Below, piece after piece: positions 53,097-62,739 of a stretch of DNA of 64,000 bases; position 1 is the stretch's first letter; every line of letters begins with the position of its first letter. The notes under the pieces were generated by a model. It saw only the letters and a list, made by a program, of their open reading frames with translations, made no database searches and was not told where the DNA came from. The DNA is from Neopararhizobium haloflavum (GTDB taxonomy: Bacteria; Pseudomonadota; Alphaproteobacteria; Rhizobiales; Rhizobiaceae), in assembly GCF_002750855.1 (NCBI RefSeq), contig NZ_NWUC01000001.1, positions 124,001-188,000 on the forward strand, in the 5' to 3' direction. A program made the translations under genes and the position numbers.

Positions 53097-54860
53097 ATGC
53101 GCGCAGCATGGATGAAACTCGGTCTGGTCCTTGGTGCTGCGGGTGGCCTCGCCGTGCCCCTGGCCAGCGCTCAGGAGGCCCGGCCGGCGCCGGAAGTGGC
53201 GACGGGGCGCGGTGTCTCGAAGGCGACAACGGCCGAGGACTTCATGGTGGCGGCGGCGCACCCGCTCGCCACGGAAGCCGGACACGCCGTGCTCGCTGAC
53301 GGGGGCAATGCGATCGACGCGATGGTGGCCGTGCAGATGGTGCTCAATCTCGTGGAGCCGCAAAGCTCGGGCATCGGCGGCGGGGCTTTTCTCGTCTATT
53401 ACGATGCCGAGCGGGACGAACTGACGACCTTCGACGGGCGCGAGACGGCGCCGATGGCCGCCGATGGCGACCTCTTCCTCACCGATGGCGGCGAGCCGAT
53501 GGAATTCTGGGACGCTGTGGTCGGCGGCCGGTCGGTCGGCACGCCCGGCACCTTGAAACTGATGGAAACGGTTCACGCGCGGTATGGAGAAAAGCCCTTC
53601 GAGACGCTGCTGGAGCCAGCGATCAGCCTTGCCGAAGATGGATTCGAAGTCGGCGAGCGCCTCGCCGGACAACTGACGGGTGAGGTGGCGGAGCGGTTGC
53701 AGTCGTTCCAGACGGCCCGGTCCTACTTCTTTCCGGACGGGACCGCGCTCGAAGCGGGGTCGACGCTGCGCAACCCGGAATTTGCCGAGACGCTGAAGCT
53801 CATCCAGGCGGAGGGGAGCGATATCTTCTACGATGGCGAGGTCGGGGAAGACATCGTCGCCGCCGTTCAACAGGCATCGAAGAATCCGGGGCTTCTGGAG
53901 ATGGAAGACCTTTCGGCCTACGACGTCGTCGAGCGCGATCCGGTCTGCCACCCTTATCGCGCGTACGAGGTCTGCGGCATGGGACCGCCAAGTTCCGGCG
54001 CGCTGACGGTCGGACAGATGCTCGGCATGCTGGAGCATTTCGATCTGCCGTCGATGGGTGCGGACAATGCCGACAGCTGGCATCTGTTTGCTGAAGCGGG
54101 CAAGCTGGCGTTCGCGGACCGCAACATGTTCATGGCCGACAGCGATTTCGTCTCGGTCCCCGTCAAGGGACTTCTCGATCCGGCCTATCTGACCGCACGG
54201 GCTCAACTGATCGACATCGACGCGGCCGCCGAGACGCCGGTGGCAAACGGCAATCCCCCCTGGCGCGAGGCGATGCTTCAGGCGCCTGACACTTCGCCAG
54301 GACGGCCGGGAACGAGCCACGTCTCGATCATCGATGCCGAAGGCAACGCCGTCAGTCTGACCACCACGATCGAGAGCGGCTTCGGATCGCAGATCATGGT
54401 CCGTGGATTTCTGCTCAACAACGAACTGACCGATTTCTCCTTCGCGCCGGAAAGCGACGACGGCCGGCCGATCGCCAACCGTGTCGAACCGGGCAAGCGG
54501 CCGCGCAGTTCGATGGCCCCGACCATTGTGCTCGACGAGGACGGCGACGTCGAACTGGTTGTCGGCTCGCCGGGCGGCGTCTCGATCATCGGCTATGTGG
54601 CGCAAGCGCTCATTGCTACTCTTGACTGGGATATGGATCTGCAGGCCGCGCTCGACCTTGGGCATGTCTTCAACGCGAACGGCGCGACGACACTTGAGGA
54701 GGGTACGCAGGCGACCGGCTTTGCCGAGGCGCTGACAGCGCGTGGCCATGAGGTGCGGACCGCCGACATGAACAGCGGGCTCCATGCCATTCGTGTCGAG
54801 GACGGCAGCCTCATCGGCGCCGCCGATCCGCGCCGTGAGGGCGTAGCGCTTGGAGAGTGA
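53097..54860 (+). CDS. ggt: Gamma-glutamyltransferase
   Basis: A periplasmic 587-residue N-terminal-nucleophile enzyme that hydrolyses glutathione and gamma-glutamyl compounds. The signal peptide ends PLASAQEA. Family motifs are HPLATEAGHAVLADGGNAIDA, PQSSGIGGGAFLVYYD and the cleavage site with catalytic Thr in RPGTSHVSIIDAEGNAV; the conserved GSPGGVSIIGYV is also intact. ATG 53097 has AAGGAGAGG at good distance. Single gene, convergent with the peroxidase. Confidence 0.95.
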   Translation: MRAAWMKLGLVLGAAGGLAVPLASAQEARPAPEVATGRGVSKATTAEDFMVAAAHPLATEAGHAVLADGGNAIDAMVAVQMVLNLVEPQSSGIGGGAFLVYYDAERDELTTFDGRETAPMAADGDLFLTDGGEPMEFWDAVVGGRSVGTPGTLKLMETVHARYGEKPFETLLEPAISLAEDGFEVGERLAGQLTGEVAERLQSFQTARSYFFPDGTALEAGSTLRNPEFAETLKLIQAEGSDIFYDGEVGEDIVAAVQQASKNPGLLEMEDLSAYDVVERDPVCHPYRAYEVCGMGPPSSGALTVGQMLGMLEHFDLPSMGADNADSWHLFAEAGKLAFADRNMFMADSDFVSVPVKGLLDPAYLTARAQLIDIDAAAETPVANGNPPWREAMLQAPDTSPGRPGTSHVSIIDAEGNAVSLTTTIESGFGSQIMVRGFLLNNELTDFSFAPESDDGRPIANRVEPGKRPRSSMAPTIVLDEDGDVELVVGSPGGVSIIGYVAQALIATLDWDMDLQAALDLGHVFNANGATTLEEGTQATGFAEALTARGHEVRTADMNSGLHAIRVEDGSLIGAADPRREGVALGE

Positions 54861-54865
54861 GGCGA

Positions 54866-54889
54866 GGGACCCGGTGTCGGCCGGGTCCC
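54866..54889. terminator. Hairpin between ggt and the convergent peroxidase
   Basis: A perfect nine-base-pair repeat, GGGACCCGG / CCGGGTCCC with a six-base loop, lies in the 44-base gap between the two gene ends. There is no T-tract; it may serve both directions. Confidence 0.55.
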
Positions 54890-54904
54890 AACAGCCAGTC
54901 GCGA

Positions 54905-56512
54905 TCAGGTGCCGATCGGATTGACGTCGTCGATGAAGCGCAGCATGTCGGCCATGGTGAACGTGCCGGCCGTTTGCGCCGGAAGCGTCGGCTTCCAGTT
55001 CTTGACCTGCCAGAGATAGGACTGGGTGTCGCCGTGGACGAGGCCGACGAAGACTTCGGCGACGATCGTTGATCCCACCGGCCCCAGCCGCTCGCCATTG
55101 TGGCGCACGGACGCTTCCTTGAGGATGTAGTACCAAAGCGGCGTGGCCTTATCGAGGCCCTGCTGGCGCGCCACCTGTCCGTCCGGGCCGCTGGCGATCT
55201 CGTCGGCGGTGAGCGGATTCTTGACTTTCATGTGACGGGCGACCTCCTGGCCCGACGGCAGGCCGAGGTTGACGCCGCGCTTGAGGTTGCGGAAGGCCAG
55301 GTTGCCTCCGTTTCCGGGCAGATTGTGCAGTTCCTCGACCAGGAACGGATCGATCCGGCGCGTCCGGTTGAATGTGAAGCCGGTCGCGGCGGGTGTGCCG
55401 AGGTCGTAGAAGCGTCGCCAGTCGATGATCCAGTTGCTGGGAAGAACCGAGACGGGAAGCGGGCCTGTCGGCGGATTGGGCGCAAGGTCGCCGATGATCT
55501 GGCCGGACAGTCCGCTGAAGCCGAACAGCAGGTCGAACCCTATGTCCTGGAAAACCCGGTTGTGGCTGTAGCGCTGGCGCACCATGGAATGACCGAGCCG
55601 ATAGGCCGCGGCGGAGAATTCGACGGGCATATAGGGCGTCTTCTTGAAGCGGTAGTATTTGCGCCCGTCGTGCAGGATGCGGGCGACGATGCCGGGTTCC
55701 GTCAGCCGTTCGACCCAGTCATGCAGCACCAGCCATTGATAATGCCAGGTAACCGTCCGACGGGCTTCCGCAAAGATGTTCTCCGGCGGGTTGGCGCCGG
55801 ATGACAGCATATCGCAGACCTTGTTGTGGAACTTGAGGAAGGCGAGGTGGGTCTGCGCGACGAGAAGGTTTTCGTCGTTGCGGTGATCGCCGATCAACGC
55901 CATGCCTTGAGGAGAGCGCGGCAAGTCGTTGAAGAAATCGCCCGTGACGCCGCCGAAGCCGACCGTCATGTTCTTGCCGATGAGGAATTTGGGACCGTGC
56001 TTCGACAGGTCGGCGGGATTGCGCTCGTAAAGATGCGGGCTGCCGTCGGGGCCGAGGCCATAAAGCGCATCGAGGTCGAGGCTCGGGGTCCTGAAGTTCT
56101 CGACGCCGAGCGGGTCCTTCACCTTGTCGGCGAGCGAGGTGAGGTCGAGCGTTATGTCGTGATCGACGAACTGTCCGAGATAGGTAAAACCTGCCGGGAT
56201 ATTCGGGTTGTCCATCGTCGTGTCGGTTGGGTCGCCGTCGAGCATCGCATCGGCGAGTTTTTCCAGCTTTGTGTCGGGCACTTCCAGCGGCGGTAGCTTG
56301 GGAAACATCCGCCCGAACATGCCAGGGTCCTTGTGACCGGAAAGCGCGTCCAGCAACTGTCGTGTGGGATGACGACCGGCCGTCCCGTGTCCCGGCGTCA
56401 ATTTGATCGCGGATTGGCCCGCGGCAAGCGCATTCATCAGTTCCGGCGGCAAGGCACCAGTGGACGGGTCGGCCGGCTTGGCCTTCGGCTTGGATTTCGT
56501 TTTCAAAGACAT
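54905..56512 (-). CDS. Animal-type haem peroxidase (bacterial peroxidase-cyclooxygenase family)
   Basis: A 535-residue protein homologous to the animal haem peroxidase family. The distal site is TYLGQFVDHDITLD, containing the distal His and the Asp used for haem ester linkage in relatives. The proximal His is in VEFSAAAYRLGHSMVRQRYSH. Other conserved parts are FLKFHNKVCDML and RRTVTWHYQWLVLHDW. There is no signal peptide; the N-terminus is Lys/Pro-rich, so it is either cytoplasmic or exported by another route. ATG 56512 has GAGGGAGATG upstream. Bacterial members act in peroxide-dependent halogen chemistry or defence, which is not proven here. Confidence 0.9.
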   Translation of the reverse strand: MSLKTKSKPKAKPADPSTGALPPELMNALAAGQSAIKLTPGHGTAGRHPTRQLLDALSGHKDPGMFGRMFPKLPPLEVPDTKLEKLADAMLDGDPTDTTMDNPNIPAGFTYLGQFVDHDITLDLTSLADKVKDPLGVENFRTPSLDLDALYGLGPDGSPHLYERNPADLSKHGPKFLIGKNMTVGFGGVTGDFFNDLPRSPQGMALIGDHRNDENLLVAQTHLAFLKFHNKVCDMLSSGANPPENIFAEARRTVTWHYQWLVLHDWVERLTEPGIVARILHDGRKYYRFKKTPYMPVEFSAAAYRLGHSMVRQRYSHNRVFQDIGFDLLFGFSGLSGQIIGDLAPNPPTGPLPVSVLPSNWIIDWRRFYDLGTPAATGFTFNRTRRIDPFLVEELHNLPGNGGNLAFRNLKRGVNLGLPSGQEVARHMKVKNPLTADEIASGPDGQVARQQGLDKATPLWYYILKEASVRHNGERLGPVGSTIVAEVFVGLVHGDTQSYLWQVKNWKPTLPAQTAGTFTMADMLRFIDDVNPIGT

Positions 56513-57035
56513 GTTGCATCTCCCTCTTCACGACGCATGACCGATGCGTCCGGATCGGGTCGCCACTTGTCCCTTCGCGAGTCCCCGCTCGAACATGCCC
56601 TTAGGGGTCATGGTTTCGAGTTGATGCCATTTTCTATGTGATGGGCTGCGCGACGCGATGCGTCGACCAATGCGGCGGAAATGTTCCCGGCGAGCCATGA
56701 TGCAGCAGCCAACTGCGCCATCGGTCGCATCGTCGATCAAGGGCCCCGATCGCCCCGGCGCTCACAGACCGTCCCGTCGAGAACCCGCCGCAACCTGGAC
56801 CGAGCGCTTGACGGTGAAATACGGTGTGCAGTCGCCACCGATTGAAAGAAGCGGACCTTCAGCCCGCCTACCGCAGAGTTTTACACAAGCATATTCTCTT
56901 TTTCCCGCGTCTAATTCAATACGCAATGTAGGCTGTTCGCATGCGCAGGACAGCCATGCCGCCAGCCGGGTATCGCCGCTGCGAAAGCAGGGTAATATCG
57001 CGCACGGACAAACGGCGGTTTCAGCGAGGTCGATG
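56513..57035. other. Intergenic region without a convincing gene
   Basis: About 520 bases separate the peroxidase start from the antiporter start. The reading frame of the antiporter is open upstream to 56658, but that stretch has no transporter similarity and looks like GC-rich open sequence. A minus-strand frame at 56528-56740 has no ribosome site or family pattern. A locally AT-rich part at about 56880-56930 may carry the antiporter promoter, without a clear consensus. Confidence 0.5.
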
Positions 57036-58862
57036 ATGGCGGTAGAAGGTTCGGGCGGCGATCTTGCCCATGTCGTGGTGTTGCTTGGCGCTGGCGTGAT
57101 CGCCGTCCCGATCTTCAAGCGGCTGGGGCTGGGGACCGTTCTCGGTTATTTCACCGCCGGGCTGATCATCGGGCCTTTCGGTCTTGGTTTCTTCTCGGAC
57201 CCGGAGACGATCCTGCATGTCGCCGAACTCGGCGTCGTGATGTTCCTGTTCATCATCGGCCTGGAGATGCAGCCGTCGCGGCTGTGGTCGCTGCGGCGCG
57301 AGATCTTCGGGCTCGGCTTGTCGCAGGTCTTCCTGTGCATGGCGCTCTTGTCGGTGGTGGGCGTGTGGCTGCTGGGGCTCGAGCCGATCGTCGCCTTCAT
57401 CGCTTCATCCGGCTTCGTGCTGTCGTCGACCGCCGTCGTGATGCAGATGCTCGACGAGCGCGGCGAGACCTCCACAGCGCCCGGGCAGCAGGCCGTGTCC
57501 ATTCTGCTTCTGGAAGATCTGATGATCGTGCCGCTTCTCGCCATCGTCGCCCTCATGGCCCCGGGCGAGAGCGAGAGCGCCGGAGCGCGGGCCATGCAGA
57601 TTGTCATCGCGCTCGGGTCGCTCGCGGCCCTCGTTGCTGCGGGGCGCTGGCTGCTCAACCCGATGTTCCGGGTGCTGGCGTCGGTCGAGGCGCGAGAGGT
57701 GATGACGGCAGCGGCGCTGCTCGTGGTGCTCGGTTCTGCCCTGCTGATGGATGTGGGCGGATGGTCGATGGCCATGGGCGCGTTCCTGGCAGGCGTGCTG
57801 CTGTCGGAATCCACCTTCCGACATCAGCTCGAAGCGGATGTCGAACCGTTTCGCGGGATTCTCCTCGGGCTGTTCTTCCTTGCCGTGGGCATGTCGCTCG
57901 ACCTTGCCGTCATCGCCGCGCAGTGGCCGCTCATCGCGCTTGCCGTCATCGCCTTCATGGTGACCAAGGGGGTCGGCATTTATCTTGTGGCGCGGCTTTT
58001 CGGCAGCGGGCATCCGGTTGCCGTCACGCGGGTCGCGCTTTTTGCCCAAGGAGGTGAGTTCGCATTCGTGCTCTATGCGGCGGCTGCGAGCGCGGGGCTG
58101 TTCAATGTCGAGGCGAACGCCATCTTCTCCGCCACCGTCATCATCTCGATGGCGCTGACACCCCTGATCGCGATCGTGATGCAGCAGTTCATGCCGCGCA
58201 CGCCGCAATCCATGGACGGGATCGACGCGGCGGACGGTCTGGAAGGCAACGTTCTGATCATCGGCTTCGGCCGCTTTGCGCAGGTGGCCAGTCAGGGTCT
58301 CCTGGCACGCGGGTTCGACGTCTCGATCATCGAGAATGACGTGGAGATGATCCGCGCCGCCTCCGATTTCGGGTTCAAGGTCTATTTCGGTGACGGGCGG
58401 CGGCTCGACATCCTTCATGCTTCAGGGGCCGCGGAGGCGCAGGCCATCCTCGTCTGCGTCGATGACCGCGATGCGGCCGATCGGATCGTCGATCTCGTCA
58501 AGACGGAGTTTCCGTTGACGAAGCTCTTCGTGCGGGCTTTCGATCGCGGGCACGCGCTGGATCTGATCGAAAAGGGCGTGGACTATCAGATCCGCGAGAC
58601 ATTTGAGTCGGCCATGGCGTTCGGCCATGCGGCGATGATCGGGCTTGGCGTGCCGGCCGATGACGCGCAGGCGATCACGGACGATGTGCGCAAGCGGGAT
58701 CAGGAACGTCTGGAACTGCAGATCGTCGGCGATCTTTATTCGGGCCGCGACCTAATGCGTCGCAACGTGCCTTCACCGACGCCATTGACCACGCCACGCC
58801 GCGAGGGACGTGTCTATGGACAGGAAAATGCCGATGCCGACACGGCCGAGCGCGTCGAATAG
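57036..58862 (+). CDS. Kef/CPA2-type monovalent cation:proton antiporter with TrkA-N domain
   Basis: A 608-residue transporter. The N-terminal 380 residues are the CPA2 membrane domain (GYFTAGLIIGPFGLGFF, ELGVVMFLFIIGLEMQPSRL, SSTAVVMQML, and the typical GEFAFVLYAAAA late in the domain). The cytoplasmic RCK domain begins at VLIIGFGRFAQVASQGLL, the NAD-binding motif, as in KefB/KefC. The C-terminus after about 560 is variable and hydrophilic. ATG 57036 has GAGGT five bases upstream. It likely exports K+ against H+ and may be gated by redox or nucleotide ligands. It ends 11 bases from the convergent acyltransferase. Confidence 0.92.
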   Translation: MAVEGSGGDLAHVVVLLGAGVIAVPIFKRLGLGTVLGYFTAGLIIGPFGLGFFSDPETILHVAELGVVMFLFIIGLEMQPSRLWSLRREIFGLGLSQVFLCMALLSVVGVWLLGLEPIVAFIASSGFVLSSTAVVMQMLDERGETSTAPGQQAVSILLLEDLMIVPLLAIVALMAPGESESAGARAMQIVIALGSLAALVAAGRWLLNPMFRVLASVEAREVMTAAALLVVLGSALLMDVGGWSMAMGAFLAGVLLSESTFRHQLEADVEPFRGILLGLFFLAVGMSLDLAVIAAQWPLIALAVIAFMVTKGVGIYLVARLFGSGHPVAVTRVALFAQGGEFAFVLYAAAASAGLFNVEANAIFSATVIISMALTPLIAIVMQQFMPRTPQSMDGIDAADGLEGNVLIIGFGRFAQVASQGLLARGFDVSIIENDVEMIRAASDFGFKVYFGDGRRLDILHASGAAEAQAILVCVDDRDAADRIVDLVKTEFPLTKLFVRAFDRGHALDLIEKGVDYQIRETFESAMAFGHAAMIGLGVPADDAQAITDDVRKRDQERLELQIVGDLYSGRDLMRRNVPSPTPLTTPRREGRVYGQENADADTAERVE

Positions 58863-58873
58863 CGCACCCTTGC

Positions 58874-59929
58874 TCAATGCCGCTCCAGCCGACCGAGACG
58901 CAACGGGCGCAGGTGAGCGAGCAGGCTGCCCGGCAGGACGGGCGCCAGTGACCGACGCAGCCAGTCATTGCCTTTGAGCCGGCGCCATACCCGAAGCGTT
59001 GCGGTGGCCATGAGCCACGCAAGGAGACTGCCGCACATGGCAAAGAGCCAGGCACCGCTCTGGTTCTCAAGGCCAAGACCCAGCGTATAGATCCGCAGGA
59101 AGATGACATGCAGCAGGAAGATCGTGAAGCTTGCCTGTCCGACGATCTGGAACAGGCGCGCAAGGCTTTCCGGCAGGCGCAGTCGCGGCCAGTATGAGAG
59201 AAGGACCACAGACATCGACAAGGTCCAGAACTCGAGCGATCGCAATCCGAAGGCAAGCGCGGCGCAGGCAATCGTCAGCGACACCAGCGCGACACGGTTC
59301 CAGCGTGGCGCGAGCGGGCTCGCGAGCGCGAAGAAGACCAGGCAGCCGAGAATGAAGTTCCAGGCGATCCTTTGCGGCGGGATGGTACGCAGCGCATCGG
59401 GAACATGATCCTGCGAGAACAGGCGACCTGCCGCAAACACGATCAAGAAGACGATAAGCGTGGCGGCGAGGGGCCGAGCCGTGAACTGTCGAGCGGCGGC
59501 GGGAATGGAGAAAACGAGGGCAAGGCACAACAGCAACTGCACGACCACCTGCGGATACCAGACGAAAAGGAAGGCGAGATCGTTTCCGGGAAACCAGTTG
59601 CTGATGAAAAGAAGTTCGGCCAGATCGAACTGGCGGCGTATTGCGAAGGACGCGAGCACGATGGCAAGGCAGGGCAACCAGATACGCGTGGCAAAGCGGA
59701 GGATGACGGTCGGCAAATCCTGCGTTTCGGTTCGGCTGAGTGCGAAGCGGGCGAGGCTGTAGCCGGCGAGCATCAGCAGCACAGTCATGCCGCCGGCATA
59801 GTTGAACGGTCGAACCGGGTGTGAATGGTTGAAGACGACCGCGCTGATGGCGATCGCCCGCAGGACGATATCCGTTTCGATGATCCGGCCGGAGTGGCCG
59901 GACGCATACCGGTCAAATGCGTGCGGCAT
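58874..59929 (-). CDS. Acyltransferase 3 family membrane protein
   Basis: A 351-residue protein with about ten transmembrane helices, of the acyltransferase-3 (OafA/YrhL) family that acylates surface glycans, lipids or small molecules. Conserved features are an early His in SAVVFNHSHPVRP and R-x3-R-I-x-L-P as RFATRIWLPC. The C-terminus is basic and cytoplasmic. ATG 59929 lies 17 bases inside the end of the adenylation-carrier gene, so the two are co-translated. The partner would supply an activated acyl group on a carrier, suggesting a dedicated acyl donor rather than acetyl-CoA. Confidence 0.88.
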   Translation of the reverse strand: MPHAFDRYASGHSGRIIETDIVLRAIAISAVVFNHSHPVRPFNYAGGMTVLLMLAGYSLARFALSRTETQDLPTVILRFATRIWLPCLAIVLASFAIRRQFDLAELLFISNWFPGNDLAFLFVWYPQVVVQLLLCLALVFSIPAAARQFTARPLAATLIVFLIVFAAGRLFSQDHVPDALRTIPPQRIAWNFILGCLVFFALASPLAPRWNRVALVSLTIACAALAFGLRSLEFWTLSMSVVLLSYWPRLRLPESLARLFQIVGQASFTIFLLHVIFLRIYTLGLGLENQSGAWLFAMCGSLLAWLMATATLRVWRRLKGNDWLRRSLAPVLPGSLLAHLRPLRLGRLERH

Positions 59930-61655
59930 GGCTGCGCATCTCCTCGAGTTCGTCGACGCTCATCTGTTCCCACCGCGGCGGAACCGAACCCAGATACTCC
60001 TCCAGCGCCATGTGTGTTTCGACATAGACCAGCGAATCGCCGTTGAGATCGGTGAATGTGCTGGCGCCAGTGGCGCCTTGTCCGACCAGCGTGGCGTAAA
60101 TCTGCTCGACACCACTCCACTGGCTTTCCTGGAAGCCGACGATGCGTGCCATTTCCCGGCCGATTTCGCGCAAGAACGTGCCGGACATCAGGCCGGGAAA
60201 ATCGGCTGACCTTTGCGATGCCGACCCGGCGGCTTCCATCACCGCGCGGTAGTCGACCTTGCCGGTCGATAGCCTTGGTATCTCACGAAGCCGCACAATC
60301 TCGAAAACGAAGTCCGGCAGGCCGTGGTGTTCCGCGAGGCGGGTGGTCAGCGCGGCGCTGTCGACAGGGGCGTCATGGCCGTTCGCCGGCAGGGCGATGA
60401 CGATGCGCCGATCGTCACCCGCACATACGATGCCCGGCAATTCGGGCGCCAGCAAATGCTCGATCTGATCGAGATTGATGCGGATGCCGAACGGTTTCAC
60501 GAAGCGCGCGGTGCGGCCGACGATGCAAAACAGTCCATCGGCATTTCGGCAAGCGACGTCTCCCGTGCGCAATTGCCCAGCCGAGCAATCGGTGCCGAGG
60601 TCGGCAGGACCAACGGCATAGCCCATCATGACGTTCGGCCCACGATAGACGAGTTCGCCGGCAACATCGGGCGCTTCGATGTCCCGGCCGGTCTCGTCGA
60701 TCAGTGCGATCTGGCCGCCGGGGATGGGAATGCCGATGCAGTCCGGATGGGCGGCGGCCATTTCCGGCGGCAGATAAGCCATTCGTGGTGATGCCTCGGT
60801 CTGTCCGTACATCACGTAGAAGCGCCAGCCATGGCGTTCGCCAAGGTCAGCGAAATGACGAACCATGTCTGGTGGAAGGCGCCCGCCCGCTTGTGTTGCA
60901 TAACGGAGAGAGGGTGCGTCGGCCCATGAAAAGCCGGCCAGTCGCAGGCGCTCGTAGACATAGGGTACGCCGGCGAAGCTGGTTCCGGCATGGGCGCGCA
61001 GTAGCGTCCAGAACGCCGCTTCGGCAGCGGACCGCTCGGTGAGCACCAGCGTGCCGCCGGTTGCGATATGGCTGTTCACCACGGACATCCCGTAGGAATA
61101 GTTGAAGCGCAGGCTCGTCACCGCCCGTTCGCCAGCGGCCAGCTGCAGATACTCCGCGATCGAAAGCGCGTTTGATGAAATGTTCCGATCCGACAGTTTG
61201 ACGAGCTTCGGTGCGCCGGTTGAACCGGATGTGGAGAGCAGGACCTGCAATTGGGGATGAAGCGCGTGGGTCACGCGGTGCGGGTGGTCTTCTTCAAGCC
61301 GACCTGCGTTGAATGACAACACGACATTTGGCCGGAACAGTTCGACGCGCTCTGCCAGTTTGTCGCGTTCGTCTTCGCCGAAAAGATGAACGACATGACC
61401 GCCTTTCAGGCAGCCAAGATAGGCGGCAATCGCCGATGTGTGGTTGCGCGCTTCCAGAAAGACGAGAGATCTGCGGGCGCCAAGCCTTTCGCTCCAGCAT
61501 TGCTGCAGGTCGGCGAGACGGCGATACGTGATCGTCTGCCCATCCTCGATAAGGGCGGGTTGGTCGTCAAAGCGAGACAGGTCACTGCAAAACCGAGCGT
61601 TCGGCCGCTGGTCTTCCGATGCGTCCTCCTGCGCGCGTGGATCCGGGCTCTCCAT
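59913..61655 (-). CDS. Adenylate-forming enzyme fused to a carrier domain
   Basis: A 580-residue protein of the acyl/aryl adenylate family. The nucleotide-binding loop is LLSTSGSTGAPKLVKLSD, the core motif YGQTEASPRMAYL, then GELVYRGPNVMMGY and LRTGDVACRNADGLFCIVGR; the C-terminal lysine is in RLSTGKVDYRA (about Lys466). After a linker, about residues 500-580 form a carrier domain with FTDLNGDSLVYVETHMALEE, where Ser541 would carry phosphopantetheine. It therefore loads an acid onto its own carrier. The overlapping acyltransferase-3 gene is the likely recipient step. ATG 61655 has GAAGGGGCA upstream. Confidence 0.85.
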   Translation of the reverse strand: MESPDPRAQEDASEDQRPNARFCSDLSRFDDQPALIEDGQTITYRRLADLQQCWSERLGARRSLVFLEARNHTSAIAAYLGCLKGGHVVHLFGEDERDKLAERVELFRPNVVLSFNAGRLEEDHPHRVTHALHPQLQVLLSTSGSTGAPKLVKLSDRNISSNALSIAEYLQLAAGERAVTSLRFNYSYGMSVVNSHIATGGTLVLTERSAAEAAFWTLLRAHAGTSFAGVPYVYERLRLAGFSWADAPSLRYATQAGGRLPPDMVRHFADLGERHGWRFYVMYGQTEASPRMAYLPPEMAAAHPDCIGIPIPGGQIALIDETGRDIEAPDVAGELVYRGPNVMMGYAVGPADLGTDCSAGQLRTGDVACRNADGLFCIVGRTARFVKPFGIRINLDQIEHLLAPELPGIVCAGDDRRIVIALPANGHDAPVDSAALTTRLAEHHGLPDFVFEIVRLREIPRLSTGKVDYRAVMEAAGSASQRSADFPGLMSGTFLREIGREMARIVGFQESQWSGVEQIYATLVGQGATGASTFTDLNGDSLVYVETHMALEEYLGSVPPRWEQMSVDELEEMRSHAARI

Positions 61656-61785
61656 CATTGCCCCTTCGGCCAGTCCCTCGACGGCGCCCCAACAGTGCAA
61701 TTGGGAAGCCTAAGGGGCGGTGCGGCCATGGGCAGGATGGCCGATAGTCGAAGGGGACATCCATCCGGATGAGGTCAGGCCGCGT

Positions 61786-62670
61786 TCAGCTAAGGTCCTG
61801 TTCGCGCTCCTTGAGCTGGCGATAAAGCGCGGCATGGTCGAGATCGCCGCCACCCATCTCCTCGACCAGGGCGCGATAGCGCGTGCGCACCGCTTCGGAC
61901 AGCGGCAAGGCGAGGTTCAGGCTGCTAGCCTCGGCGATGATGTTGTTGAGATCCTTCAACTGGATAGACGACTTGCCCCCGGGCGTGAAATCGCCTTCGC
62001 TCATGCGCCGTCCGTGAAGCTGGAGGATGGTGGAGTCTGCAAATCCACCCTTCAACGCGTCGCGGAAGGCGGCGGGATCGCCGCCACCGCTTTCGACCAG
62101 CAACGTTGCCTCGGCGACGACGCCGATGGTCACCGCCACGATCGCCTGATTGGCCAGTTTGGCGAGTTGCCCGGCTCCCGAAGGGCCGACGCGCACGGGA
62201 CGGCCGAGCGCCTCAAGCACAGGCTTTGCCCTCTCAAAGCAGGGTTCCTCGCCGCCCGCCATGATGGCGAGGGTCGCGGCCTCGGCGCCCCTGGTGCCGC
62301 CGCTGACGGGCGCATCGAGATGATCGATCCCCGCTGCGGCAAGACGCTCGGCATGATCGCGAGCCTCCTGCGGCGTGATCGAACTCATGTCGACGAAGGT
62401 GGCGCCCTTCTGCATGGCTTTCGCGACATCTTGCGAGAAGAGCAGATCGGCGACCGCCTTGCCGTCGCTGACGATGGTGATGACCAGGTCGGCGCCGCTG
62501 GCCGCTTCGGCCGGGCTCTCGGCGAGGAGGGCGCCGTCTGCGGTCAGGGCCTCGGCCTTCTCCCGCGTCCGGTTCCAGACAACGACATCATGGCCGGCCT
62601 TCAAAAGGTTGCGGGCCATGGGGGCACCCATCAGGCCCGTCCCCAGAAATGCGATCGTCTGCTTGGTCAT
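61786..62670 (-). CDS. NAD(P)-dependent beta-hydroxyacid dehydrogenase (3-hydroxyisobutyrate / tartronate semialdehyde type)
   Basis: A 294-residue oxidoreductase. The NAD motif is IAFLGTGLMGAPMARNLLKA, the substrate loop is DAPVSGGTRGAEAATLAIM, and the catalytic lysine is in AKLANQAIVA. The end (LDHAALYRQLKEREQDLS) is typical. Family members reduce or oxidise 3-hydroxyisobutyrate, tartronate semialdehyde or related acids; the residues that separate them cannot be decided here. ATG 62670 follows GAGGAGCG. The next genes encode sugar-type oxidoreductase and isomerase, so it may belong to a sugar or polyol route. Confidence 0.9.
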   Translation of the reverse strand: MTKQTIAFLGTGLMGAPMARNLLKAGHDVVVWNRTREKAEALTADGALLAESPAEAASGADLVITIVSDGKAVADLLFSQDVAKAMQKGATFVDMSSITPQEARDHAERLAAAGIDHLDAPVSGGTRGAEAATLAIMAGGEEPCFERAKPVLEALGRPVRVGPSGAGQLAKLANQAIVAVTIGVVAEATLLVESGGGDPAAFRDALKGGFADSTILQLHGRRMSEGDFTPGGKSSIQLKDLNNIIAEASSLNLALPLSEAVRTRYRALVEEMGGGDLDHAALYRQLKEREQDLS

Positions 62671-62739
62671 CGTGTCTGCGCTCCTCGTCCCATGGTTCAT
62701 CGGGGTTAGCGTGGCCAGACGAGGCGCGCAAGCATCGGG

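Noticed and set aside
53079-55136. A 685-codon minus-strand frame across gamma-glutamyltransferase
   Set aside because: The plus-strand gene is certain and has a signal peptide and catalytic site; the opposite frame has no domain.
56658-57035. A 126-residue N-terminal extension of the Kef-type antiporter
   Set aside because: The extension is not membrane-like and resembles no transporter domain; the ATG at 57036 has a ribosome site and directly precedes the first helix.
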